From assembly GCA_030685235.1 (NCBI GenBank), contig MU839324.1, forward strand, positions 1 to 18,888: 18,888 bases of DNA, given 5' to 3'. Below are positions 1 to 8,382 of this stretch, one piece after another. The translations under genes and the position numbers were made by a program. Under the pieces are notes generated by a model that worked only from the letters and a program-made list of their open reading frames with translations, ran no database searches and was not told where the DNA came from. Numbering within the stretch: position 1 is the stretch's first letter; every line of letters starts with the position of its first letter. The DNA is from Copromyces sp. CBS 386.78. Its lineage: Eukaryota; Ascomycota; Sordariomycetes; Sordariales; Sordariaceae.

Positions 1-51
1 TGATTGGCTCAAAAATTTTGGGGTGCATTAGCGCGCGGGAAGGGCGGGGCG

Positions 52-89
52 GCGGTGCGAATAGACTTTGATAGCGGTGCGAAAAGACT
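52..89. repeat. two 16-nt direct repeats, 22-nt period
   Basis: gcggtgcgaatagact (52-67) recurs as gcggtgcgaaaagact (74-89) with one mismatch. Short palindromic pieces follow, such as cgctttaagcg around 145-160. This may be the edge of a larger repeated element that extends beyond the window; its nature cannot be decided here. Confidence 0.5.
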
Positions 90-1134
90 CTCTCTTTATT
101 TTACAACCTCTGGTATGGTTGGCGGGTCTTCGAAACCTCGCTTCGCTTTAAGCGGTTTTAGCCGCAACTATCCTATGCGTCAGTCCTGACTCGGTAGCCC
201 AAGGCTTGCACGAAGACTCACGTGTGGTAGTGCTTTTACGCTTTTGCAAGAGTTTTTGGTTTGTGTGTGTTTAGGTCAAGATACAACTGAAAAAGCCGTA
301 TCTATTGTCACCGTTACTCCAAGGCCCCGACGGGATGGAAGAAGCAGTGAGGTGAAAATCAGATCAAAGACGACGTCATGGGAAAAGCAAGTGACGGAAC
401 AACGAGTTCAAGCTGACCTACGCACTTTCATGCTAATCGCTCTGCCGTGGATGAGAGCGATCACGGGGAAGCTGCCCATTGGTGATGGTAATCACTCAGT
501 CGCATCCTTCTCATGGCCTGCAGGTAGTAGTCTAGTTGATGACTCCTGTATCGTATAGTGCGATTTGGCCGGGCTGTCGTCCAAGCGCCTCAAGTAATCC
601 CATTCAACGGCAAACTGTTCGATGCCGTAGCCTAGCAATCAGAGGAGCATGGCCAGAACAGGGACCTGAGACTGGAGGTGATGTGACCGGAATGGTAGAC
701 ATGGACAGAATGTTGGCCAGCAGTGGCAACACGGTCCCAAAGGGGCATGCGCTTCCAAAAGCCTGTGGTCCATCTTGAAGGAAGCCTGGGATGGAAGACG
801 ACAAACAGCTGAGGAGGTGGAGGTCTGGGATATAATGGCAAGCAAGTGACGAAGATGAGATGAAGGTCTAGGATGGGACGGCGGACAAGTGGCAAGAGAC
901 GAGATGTAGGGGAAATTAAGAAGAAAATGGTGGGCGACAGCGGTTCTTGTGTCGAGCCACATCACAGGTGAACCCCCTCCATGTATGCGCCCTAATCTGC
1001 CGTTCAGATATGGACGGCAAGAGCAAATCTCTGTTACCGACAGCTAGGTTACCGGGCTCCGAAATTCCTGTAGTTCAATTCTCTCCTCCTCGGAATTCTC
1101 TGTCCGATCCTACTTGAACTATATTCTCTGCGGC

Positions 1135-1157
1135 TTTTTTTTTTTTTTTTTTTTTTT
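1135..1157. repeat. poly-T run, 23 nt
   Basis: An uninterrupted run of 23 T. It could be simple slippage DNA or, read on the minus strand, the poly-A tail of an old retroposed copy. No flanking target-site duplication was recognised. Confidence 0.8.
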
Positions 1158-2507
1158 GGCCGTGCAAAGCCATCGTACTCGCCAAAAAACGGCGTCGCTC
1201 ATACCACGTACTAGTGTGTGCTTTTCTTTCGAGTGACGATGGTAAGTTGAGAGGAATGAGTGGACACCTGCAGTCCGTTACCGTGGCTCCCCGTCCTTCC
1301 ACTTGATCCGCCAGTTCAAGTCCTTGGTAACCTAGAAGGTAACGTCCAAATGAATGGCCCCAATAAGCTGCTGGTGACATGCCTTGCGATCAACTCAAGA
1401 CAGACAGCTCCCGCTGTATAAGGGTCCCTTCGAATAGAAGCTCCATGTCCGCCTACTGATGATTGTTTGGTCTGGTTGAGATGCTGGTTAAAATAGTACC
1501 GTTCATGCGAAATCTAACTTTCGGAGGAGGGATACCTATCGTTGTTCGGTTCGCATTGACTGTCTCATGTCTCAGCTTCTCTCCACGTCTTCTGTCCAGC
1601 CAAAACTCGGGAAGGTGAGTTGTTTATACCTGCTCTGGGTGTGGTTGACTGAGAAATCTGTCTCAATCAAGTGCACTTCGATTTTGCAATGGCGTACTTT
1701 TATCATGTGCACGGAGGTATATGGCCGAGGTTTAGAGTAGGCCATCCCAGGTGATGTGCGTTCAGAAAAGCTCCCATGGTTCATCTGCTAAGATTGGTTG
1801 AAAGATGGTCCTTCAATTATATTAGTGCACGCTGAACAAGCGACCTGAAGACAATCCAGACCGCAACGGGGAAGGTCAGCTGTACAAAAAAAACGGGGAA
1901 AAGCGGGGATTTGCGGGTCATGGCTCGAGCTGTTGTTGGAGTAAAGTGGGGATTTGTCAACCGGGGAGAATGGCGTGCATGGCCCTGGCCTGTAACGGCC
2001 AGTGATCAGGGGCAATCAGCCCTGCAAGGGTCCTGTCGGTGGTGATGGCTTCGTCGCTTCAACGGTTGTGTGGTGTAACTGGTGCACTGCACTTGTTCTC
2101 TGCAGCAGAGATACGCCTTGCATTTGACCATCTTGAGGTTTTCGTTGCAACGGTTCCATGAGTGGAAGTGGTACAATTCAACGAGCGGTCTCCATCGGTT
2201 CATCGCATCATCTTCGATATACGTGTACGAACCACTTTTCTATACATAGCTACCTACCGGAGACAGGTCCGATGGGTACGTTTCTGACAAATACCTTATC
2301 TTGCCATCTTTTCCGATCCTCCCTTTTTCTCCTTCTCCTCGTTTTCGATTGATCCGGCTACTGAACCCCGACGACAGTCGATATTAATATCCGATCCCCC
2401 TGTCGCCAGGTGGAGTGACCAAATCCCTCAATCTCCAGCTTGACGAACCGCAACTCTCCCCGGGACCAAGAAGGAGGAAATCGATCGACCAGGGTGCCTC
2501 CTTACAT

Positions 2508-2561
2508 ATGGGATTCATCTCCCTTCATACCACTTTTCAACGCCTCTCTTGGACATCATAA
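2508..2561 (+). promoter_or_regulatory. 17-codon upstream ORF in the leader of the 2610 gene
   Basis: An ATG at 2508 opens a 17-codon frame that closes with TAA at 2559-2561, 48 nt before the main ATG at 2610. No other ATG lies between the uORF stop and the main start. If the transcript starts upstream of 2508, ribosomes would meet this uORF first and would have to reinitiate or leak past it. The transcription start is unknown, so its use is inference. Confidence 0.35.
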
Positions 2562-2580
2562 CTCATCCCCATACCATACA

Positions 2581-2600
2581 TCACACACACACACACGCAC
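2581..2600. repeat. (CA)n dinucleotide tract in the 5' leader
   Basis: A CA-rich run (2582-2600, one G interruption) ends about 10 nt before the start codon at 2610. CA-rich unstructured leaders just before the start are common in fungal mRNAs, so it fits a 5' UTR. Confidence 0.75.
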
Positions 2601-2609
2601 ACAGCAACC

Positions 2610-3002
2610 ATGTGCCGCCAAATCCGCTTCTCGGGCACCTGCCCCGAATGCAACCAACACTTTATCTGGCAAGACCTCTCGCAAGAGCTCTCGTGCCTCG
2701 AAGCCAAGAACACAGGCCTATTCGGCCAATGCACCTTTGGCGTGCAAATCGAGGAGCACCGATTCGACCAAGAATGCGAGCCCTGCGCCGCCGACAAGGA
2801 GAGAGATGAAGGGTATTGCGCTGCCGATGCTGATGGCAGTGAGCTCTGCACTCGTGGGGAACTGATTTCCGATCCCAATAAGCAACCTTTTACCAACACC
2901 AAATCACCTCTGCTGGCTACCAAAGAGGGAAAGAAACACGCTGATGGGGCGCAACAACAACAACAAGATGGCGGCAAGAGGAAAAAGCAGAGGGTTGCCT
3001 GA
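2610..3002 (+). CDS. hypothetical Cys-rich protein with two CxxC pairs (130 aa)
   Basis: A single-exon frame of 130 codons. The start ATG sits in a good fungal context (agcaaccATG) after a CA-rich leader. I do not recognise a named family. Nine cysteines are visible (residues 2, 11, 14, 29, 41, 56, 59, 70, 80). They include two CxxC pairs, CPEC at 11-14 and CEPC at 56-59, spaced as in small zinc-ribbon folds, so metal binding is plausible but unproven. The C-terminal third is low in complexity: a five-Gln run (about 115-119) encoded by CAA repeats, then a basic tail GKRKKQRVA that could act as a nuclear localisation signal. There is no signal peptide or membrane segment. The first codons are identical in DNA to those of the gene at 7206-7826. 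A spliced alternative 3' end cannot be excluded. Its gene status rests on start context, Cys pattern and codon use. Confidence 0.7.
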   Translation: MCRQIRFSGTCPECNQHFIWQDLSQELSCLEAKNTGLFGQCTFGVQIEEHRFDQECEPCAADKERDEGYCAADADGSELCTRGELISDPNKQPFTNTKSPLLATKEGKKHADGAQQQQQDGGKRKKQRVA

Positions 3003-3236
3003 GGCCGAAGAGACTCTTTTTAATTTTATTTATTTACTGGAACGAGACATGGAGACCAACATTCACGGGAATCATGGCGAGAGTTCAGTTGAGAAGCGAC
3101 GAACAAAGCTTTGCGCCCTCCAAGGGTTCCATGGGAACCGCTAAAGCGACAACTCATTCAAAAACTCGGAATTCGGGGTCCAAAATGTCCACGCGCACCG
3201 GACTTTGAGGACTGGATGTCTCGGGTGTCATCAGCC

Positions 3237-3265
3237 CATCGCATCGCATCGCATCGCATCGCATC
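3237..3265. repeat. (CATCG)n pentanucleotide microsatellite
   Basis: Almost six uninterrupted copies of CATCG (29 nt). Confidence 0.95.
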
Positions 3266-3808
3266 ATCCGTCCCGAACAACGTCAACCGGTCGCGCATTC
3301 GATACAGTCAGTGTTGGAATTTGCACGCCAATTCGCACCCCCGCTTGCCCGCTTCTCTTCCCCCGCCCGCACACGCCAACCATTCTCCGGGCGAACGGTC
3401 GTGGCGCCGGAATTTCGGGCCGATTTGCCGATGGTCAGTCATTGGGGGGGGACTTGATCGATGTACTCGAGACTTTTCGGCGGTGGAAATTCATGTGGCA
3501 TCACATCCGGGTTTACTCATCAACATCAGCAATGGATACTCCATGGCCGCGGTCGATCCGTTCATCAACTCGTTCCGTATTCGGGTTATCGAAAACAGCG
3601 CGATAGATAACCATGGCGTACCAAGGATCTACTGCAGCCGGATAGCCGATAGCTTTGACGGATTGGCTAGGGTTTAAAGGCCAAAGATGTGTCATTGAGA
3701 TTGCTTTAAAGGGCCTTCTAGAAGCCGTTACGGGCCGAGTGATGTGATTCACCTTTAGCAAGCAAGCGGGCCGCGAGAGTAATGCACAGACAGGGCAAAT
3801 AAACAATC

Positions 3809-3853
3809 CATCATCATCATCATCATCATCAAAGAACCAACAACAACAACAAC
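3809..3853. repeat. (CAT)n followed by (CAA)n microsatellites
   Basis: A CAT run at 3809-3831, about seven units, is followed after a short gap by a CAA run at 3838-3853. Confidence 0.95.
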
Positions 3854-4102
3854 AGCTTCAACGGACGGACGAGACCGGACAACCATGAAAATGCGCAAAT
3901 ATATGATCGCATCGGCCAAGGCAGACTTGGTTGGGGCTCATCAAATTCCAAATAAAGCGTCGGACAGCCAGCCCATGACTCCAGTCCAAATCCCATCATC
4001 ATCGGCCAAGTCTCGGTTGGTTGGACTTGGGATTAAATGAACACGACACAAAAGATATCCAGACAGACAAGCACTTTCCACCATGCTGCCATAAACAAAA
4101 AC

Positions 4103-4121
4103 GGGAGGGAGGGAGGGAGGG
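4103..4121. repeat. (GGGA)n tetranucleotide tract
   Basis: Nearly five copies of GGGA. On this strand the four-plus G-triplets could form a G-quadruplex. Confidence 0.9.
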
Positions 4122-4178
4122 ATCAAGCCACGAGTCACGACCGCAGCGGAGGATGGGGATGTCTGCAGAAAGGCGTCT

Positions 4179-4217
4179 GGATGGATGGATGGATGGAATG
4201 AAATGGATGGATGGATG
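4179..4217. repeat. (GGAT)n interrupted microsatellite
   Basis: Two runs of GGAT (4179-4197 and about 4204-4217) are separated by a short degenerate stretch. Confidence 0.9.
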
Positions 4218-4389
4218 CATATCTACAGAAAAACAGAAAAACAGAAAAAGCTCAAATGCAGCAGCACACTACTACCTACCCTAAGAAGGAAGGAAGGGTA
4301 TGATGGACCAAAGCCAAACCAGGCAGGCAGAGTCAGGGTCAGGGCTCAGTCAGGGTTCAGGAAGAGAGACGGGAGTCAGAGGACCTAGT

Positions 4390-4415
4390 ACTGACTGACT
4401 GACTGACTGACTGAC
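4390..4415. repeat. (ACTG)n microsatellite
   Basis: Six and a half uninterrupted ACTG units. Confidence 0.95.
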
Positions 4416-4634
4416 AGATGGATAGATAGAGGTACACTAGAGGCAGATACCGGTTATGGTTCATCTGTGTTGTGTTGTAAAGGAGTGCAGTGCAGTGCAA
4501 GCAGGCTAGGGAAGCGGAGGCCGGGGGCAGGGGCAGGAACGAGGCAGGGGCAGGAAGCCTGCCTGAACAATGGAAGGGAAGATTGTGTTTTTGGCGCTTG
4601 AAGTAATAATGGCGCATATTTTTTATGATTTTTG

Positions 4635-4656
4635 GTTGTTGTTGTTGTTGTTGTTG
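4635..4656. repeat. (GTT)n microsatellite
   Basis: Seven uninterrupted GTT units; another short TTG run follows at about 4685-4695. Confidence 0.9.
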
Positions 4657-4798
4657 ATACCCCCTCCTTAGCTTACATGGCTATTGTTGTTGTTGAATAA
4701 TATACATTGGACAAGTGCATACATACCACAAGCGGTGATGACCGAGGCATGTTAGTATAAGCCGATACGATACACCTATGCTAGGTAGGTACCTACTT

Positions 4799-4846
4799 AT
4801 TACCCGTGCCAGGCAACCCACTTCCCTTCGGCGTAGCACGGGTAAT
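4799..4846. repeat. 11-bp perfect inverted repeat with 26-nt loop
   Basis: attacccgtgc (4799-4809) is the exact reverse complement of gcacgggtaat (4836-4846). It lies directly after a 12-bp perfect palindrome, gtaggtacctac (4785-4796). As DNA it could extrude a cruciform; in RNA it would form an 11-bp hairpin. It lies about 300 nt past the 3' end of the minus-strand gene at 5152-6270, so a role in transcript ending is possible but unproven. Confidence 0.75.
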
Positions 4847-5151
4847 GACCGGAAGCTACGTCTTATTACACAAGATGAGATGTTTAATTCACGTTGATGG
4901 ATATTTCGTAACGTGGCTTGTTTGGTGAAGTGCTTTAACGATAAAACATCTGGTCTATCCTCTTGACTAGGTACCTATCATTGGGTAAGGTAACAACGTA
5001 AAACCCGCGAAATCCGAGGGTATCTCTTTCAACGTTTCCCTCCACACCTCCTTTCTTTCTATCTATCTATCTATCGCGACATCCCACCGCCCTCTTCATT
5101 TCCTCCTCTGTTTTCTCAGCTCACTCGCCATACTCTCAAATCTAATCCGAT

Positions 5152-6270
5152 TCACCTCAACCAACCTCCGCCCCCCCAGAAATCACCCACAACCCCCCAG
5201 TACCTCTCCTCATTCCCCTTTCCCCTCGCATGCCCCACATGTCCCGTCCCCCCAAACTTCTCCCCCCTCACCTTCATCCCCTTTTGTCTTCTCGCCTCCG
5301 CCAAATGCCCCTCCACATCCCTCCAGTTAACCAACTCGTCCTCCTCACTATAGATATACATCCGCCCCCTCTCCCTCTCCGCCCTGCCCTTCCCAGGCGT
5401 CGCGTCATTCTGCTCCCTCGCTCCCCTCCCCAGTGGGCTCTCCAGCGCGGAAAGCAAAGGAACGGATCGCACACGACGACCGAGGAAGTTGCACGTCCAA
5501 AGAAAAGAAACCCATGCGTGGATCAGAGGAGCCACGAGAGCGCGGCGGAGGGTGGAAAGGGAAAATAGCCAGAGGGGGAAGCGCAGACGCGAGGCGGGCG
5601 GGAGGAGCACGTGGCTGAGGGCTAGGTAGGATGGCAGGTAGGCCATTTGGCCGGGGGCGGAGTCGAAGATCACTAGGTGGGAGGGTAACCTGAACCGAAG
5701 GTGGAGGTGGGATTGGGATTGGGACTGGGACTGGGACTGGAGGTAGGTGTGCAGAGACAAGAGCTGGGAGGAACCGCCGTTGGAGAAGAGGTGGATTAGG
5801 AGCTGGGGGTCTTCTTCCGGGTTGGTGCTGTTGCTGTTGCTGTTGCTAGCTGGTGGTGATGAGGTCAACGCTGTGGTGGTGGATTCGGTGTCGCGGATAC
5901 TCGTACCGAAACTGCGAGAACCAGGTCGCAGCATGTCCGAACCAAAGATTTCGCTGAGCACTGGGACGACATGCTCCATCTCGGGCCAGAAACTCATAGG
6001 CTTGAAGATGTGCTTCATTTCTGACTTGATGAGCAGGATCGGCGTGCTGGGGAAGAGGGCTTGGTAGGGGGTGATGTATTTGGCGATGTGAGGGTCGCGG
6101 GCGCCCATCCAGGAGAAGAGGAGCACGAGTTTTGGTGGGGGGCGGTGGCGGCTGGTGGTTGTTGTGGTTGACGTGGTGGTGGGCCGGTAGAGGTAGACGT
6201 GTTGGGAGAGGCGGGTCATGAAGGAGAGGGGGCCATTATCCTTGGTGACGGCTTTGGTGGTGGATGCCAT
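5152..6270 (-). CDS. DUF829/TMEM53 (PaxU-like) alpha/beta-hydrolase-fold protein, 372 aa
   Basis: A single-exon gene. The start context is good (aaaaaATGGC), and no other ATG lies on its strand for about 260 nt upstream. The N-terminal half (residues 47-110) has the pattern of the DUF829 family: LVLLFSWMGARDPHIAKY, then ILLIKSEMKHIFKP, then FWPEMEH. The nucleophile elbow HLFSNGGSS is at 160-168, with Ser163 as likely catalytic residue. A strand followed by FDSAPG is at about 199-207. Near the C-terminus, YSEEDELVNW (about 307-316) offers the acid Asp311, and GTGHVGH (341-347) the histidine, so the Ser-Asp-His triad looks complete. Members include animal TMEM53 and PaxU, encoded in the fungal paxilline cluster; the substrate is unknown. 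No indole-diterpene genes are nearby, so cluster membership is not supported. Low-complexity insertions are visible (Thr-rich 31-39, SNSNSNST 142-149, Gln-Ser 178-187), along with a long region between the Ser and the Asp (about 180-305) and a Gly-rich C-terminus. Confidence 0.85.
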   Translation of the reverse strand: MASTTKAVTKDNGPLSFMTRLSQHVYLYRPTTTSTTTTTSRHRPPPKLVLLFSWMGARDPHIAKYITPYQALFPSTPILLIKSEMKHIFKPMSFWPEMEHVVPVLSEIFGSDMLRPGSRSFGTSIRDTESTTTALTSSPPASNSNSNSTNPEEDPQLLIHLFSNGGSSQLLSLHTYLQSQSQSQSQSHLHLRFRLPSHLVIFDSAPGQMAYLPSYLALSHVLLPPASRLRFPLWLFSLSTLRRALVAPLIHAWVSFLWTCNFLGRRVRSVPLLSALESPLGRGAREQNDATPGKGRAERERGRMYIYSEEDELVNWRDVEGHLAEARRQKGMKVRGEKFGGTGHVGHARGKGNEERYWGVVGDFWGGGGWLR

Positions 6271-7205
6271 TTTTTATCGTGTGTTGTGTTCAGGTTGTGT
6301 TGTGTTGTTTGGTGAGGAAGATGAAAAGTTGAAGCTTGACCTTGATGCCGCGGTTGGAACCCACTGAAAGTTGTGGGGGATTAGCGTGATTTGTTATCAG
6401 TTATTGGGCTCCTCTTGCCGAGGCTGCTACGCTGACGTCGTACTGCACTAACAATTACACTAAAGTGGAAGCCCTCACGCCGGGCCAGGACCACAATGGA
6501 ACCAGGCGGCCTGACCCCCTTCCATTTTCAACGATTCATCACTTCCGAGGCCATCGCGACCAAGACACTCTGCTATTGTTCAGTCAATCAAACTTATCAC
6601 ACGGAAAGGGGTCTTTTACCACATTCCCCGGATTGTAATTCTACACATGCATGGTTTCTATGATTATTAACTCGTTATGCTCATCCCTCCCATCCGCTCG
6701 TGCCTGGCCCGGAGCGTGTTGTGTACGAACCCCGGCCAACCAAAGCACGACCAAACACCGGACTTGAGTCCGGGAATACAAGTCGGTTTGTTTCACTTAC
6801 TTTTCTACACTACGAATGGGCACGAGAAACATGTTCCAATCTCTGCATCAACGCAACTCACTAACTGGTCAATCACTTTTGATCACTCATCAAGAAACAC
6901 AAGCGTGTCCATGTCCATATAAAACTTTTATATTGCGGCCTAGCTTGTCACCCCAGGTAGTTTCAATGCAAGCAATTCAGATTTGTACATATCTGATCCC
7001 AAGTCATTCAGTCTCTCCCCAGATCTTCAATGCTCAATGTGAGCTCAATATCTGAATATCCATCCCAATCTCCTCAATCCTCCAATTCTCGAGTCCCCAA
7101 GTCCAGGCCTTATCCTCCTCATCCTGCTCCGCCCTCCCGTCCTGCAGAATCTACCATTCTTACGGTACCATTCCCCATCTGTCTTCAAGTTGTCACGTCG
7201 CGTCG
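6271..7205. other. intergenic region upstream of the DUF829 gene
   Basis: The promoter and leader of the minus-strand gene at 5152-6270 must lie here, starting with a GTTGT-rich stretch at about 6280-6312. No ATG is present on the minus strand from 6271 to about 6530. Downstream of that there is the 3' flank of the minus-strand gene at 7206-7826. I see no domain-bearing frame. The open frames at 6677-7055 are short and unremarkable. Confidence 0.5.
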
Positions 7206-7826
7206 TTAAGCGAGTGAGGCATGTGGCCGGGTGCTATCGTTGTCGTTGGACGGGATGTCGTCGACCTGCTCGTCGCGGTCCTCAGCCTCTGCGTTGAGCT
7301 CCTGCAGTCGACGGTCAAGCTCCTGCATTTCAAGCTCTTGAAGCGCGCGGAGCTCGTGGAGTTCGCGGAGCCGGACGAGGTATCGCTCGTGAGTCTCGTG
7401 GTGCTGGCGGCGGTCGTGGCCGACATAGTTGGGGGGGAAGAAGTCCTCATTGGGGGTGTTGGACTGGGGGTCGTATACCTCCCGCTGCAGGTGGTATTCC
7501 TCCTCTGGGTACTCGACGGGGTAGTTTTCTTGGTTCTCCTCCTGGTTCTCCTCCTGGTTCTCCTCCTGGTTCTCCTCCTCATCGTTCTCCTCATCGTACT
7601 CTTCATCGTACTCCTCGTCGTACTCTTCCTCGGAGTCTTCCTCGTCTCCCTCCTGGAACTCCTCCTGGAAGGGGTTCCTGTGGGGGTTTGGGTGGTTGGC
7701 TAAGGTGTTCAAGCGGCTCAGTTCGGCTTCGCCCCAGTGTCGGGGCATCGTGCGAAGCTGGAACCGCAGCTCCTGGCGGAAGAACTCCGGGTCAGAGCAG
7801 ATGTGGGGGCGTTCCTGGCGGCACAT
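7206..7826 (-). CDS. hypothetical acidic repeat protein with coiled coil (206 aa)
   Basis: A single-exon frame. The start lies in a consensus-like context (caaaATGTG), and the 345 nt upstream contain no ATG on this strand. I recognise no family. Residues 1-53 are mixed, with some positive charge. Residues 54-111 are extremely acidic and carry tandem repeats: EEYD-type units (about 67-80), then four EENQ units (about 84-101) encoded by a 12-nt DNA repeat. Residues about 140-185 are rich in Leu/Glu/Arg (LRELHELRALQELEMQELDRR) and should form a charged coiled coil. No signal peptide, membrane segment or catalytic motif is visible. Long acidic tracts with a coiled coil are seen in histone- or RNA-associated proteins, but that is only analogy. 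The opposite strand is also open over most of the repeat; codons of the minus frame mostly end in G/C and its start context is better. The first 11 bases of the frame match those of the gene at 2610. Confidence 0.6.
   Translation of the reverse strand: MCRQERPHICSDPEFFRQELRFQLRTMPRHWGEAELSRLNTLANHPNPHRNPFQEEFQEGDEEDSEEEYDEEYDEEYDEENDEEENQEENQEENQEENQENYPVEYPEEEYHLQREVYDPQSNTPNEDFFPPNYVGHDRRQHHETHERYLVRLRELHELRALQELEMQELDRRLQELNAEAEDRDEQVDDIPSNDNDSTRPHASLA
7531..7579 (-). repeat. 12-nt tandem repeat inside the acidic gene (EENQ units)
   Basis: Four near-perfect copies of ggttctcctcct on the plus strand encode EENQ on the minus strand. Copy number is likely to vary between strains, changing the protein length in steps of four residues. 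Confidence 0.85.
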
Positions 7827-8171
7827 TTTGTCTGCGAGGTTTGGTATTGGTATGTTGTTGTCTTTCGAGGCACAAAGTGCGAGGTGGTTGTTCAGAGTGC
7901 GAAGTGGCTGTTGGCTTCTGCTGATGGTGAGTACAATGTACTAGGCTTGGTGATGGTCGAGAAGAAGGCGAAAGAAAAGGGTACCTTATGTCTTGGGACT
8001 TGGGAAAGGTGACAGCAGAAAAGTGGTTGACTCTGAAGAGGTTGTGTAAAGGAAGAGGAGAATTGGAGAGCTGGGCAGCCTGGGCAGCCTAAATACCCAG
8101 GAGGGGGGTGACAGTGAATAAGTAGGTGCACGGTGAATGTGCGGCCAAGGTTACGAATATCCCACGTGCAG
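7827..8171 (-). promoter_or_regulatory. probable 5' leader/promoter of the acidic repeat gene
   Basis: No ATG occurs on the minus strand across these 345 nt, whereas the plus strand has about six. This is what a transcribed leader under selection against upstream starts would look like. The exact transcription start is not visible. Confidence 0.4.
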
Positions 8172-8382
8172 CATGAACAGATGCGCTAATGGGGGTGCAT
8201 GAACCTGTGCTGGACAGGTTGGTTGGTGTTTTGTTCAATGAACAGGGCATCCGGACTTGGATACCATGCGTGGCTGAGAACAGTGAAGGCATATGAGCGA
8301 CGATGATATATATGAACATGAACTTACCAGGTAGCTGTATGCTGTGTGTTGTTCACGCTTCACTCTATCGTCACGATAATTT

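Larger units (their letters stand above)
1..2507. other. gene-free 5' region of the window
   Basis: No reading frame here shows a recognisable domain, a credible fungal start context or supporting splice signals; the open frames are short and overlap on both strands. The stretch contains a 22-nt-spaced direct repeat near its left edge, a 23-T run, and, towards its right end, pyrimidine-rich DNA (about 2310-2345) and a 12-bp perfect palindrome (2380-2391, gatattaatatc), which probably belong to the promoter of the gene at 2610. Base composition is not AT-rich, so it does not look like RIP-degraded transposon sequence. A diverged or fragmentary element cannot be excluded. Confidence 0.5.
3003..5151. 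other. intergenic region rich in microsatellites and inverted repeats
   Basis: No supportable gene. T/A-rich DNA at about 3017-3042 directly after the stop at 3002 is a likely 3' UTR/polyadenylation area for the upstream gene. The rest is dominated by tri-, tetra- and pentanucleotide tracts (listed separately), an 11-bp inverted repeat at 4799-4846 and TAGGTACCTA palindromes. The DUF829 gene ends at 5152 on the opposite strand, so this is a convergent 3'-3' intergenic region. The longest open frame (3111-3677) is a product of the GCATC repeat and shows no domain. Confidence 0.6.

Noticed and set aside
1..2507. RIP-mutated transposon remnants in the left flank
   Set aside because: Base composition is not AT-shifted, and no transposase or reverse transcriptase fragments were recognised.
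3111..3677. Plus-strand frame of 188 codons
   Set aside because: Contains repeat-derived HRIAS units from the GCATC microsatellite and no recognisable domain.
7221..7703. Plus-strand frame of 160 codons giving a Val/Leu-rich, membrane-like protein
   Set aside because: It is the antisense image of Glu/Asp/Gln repeat codons. The minus frame has the better start context and an ATG-free leader.
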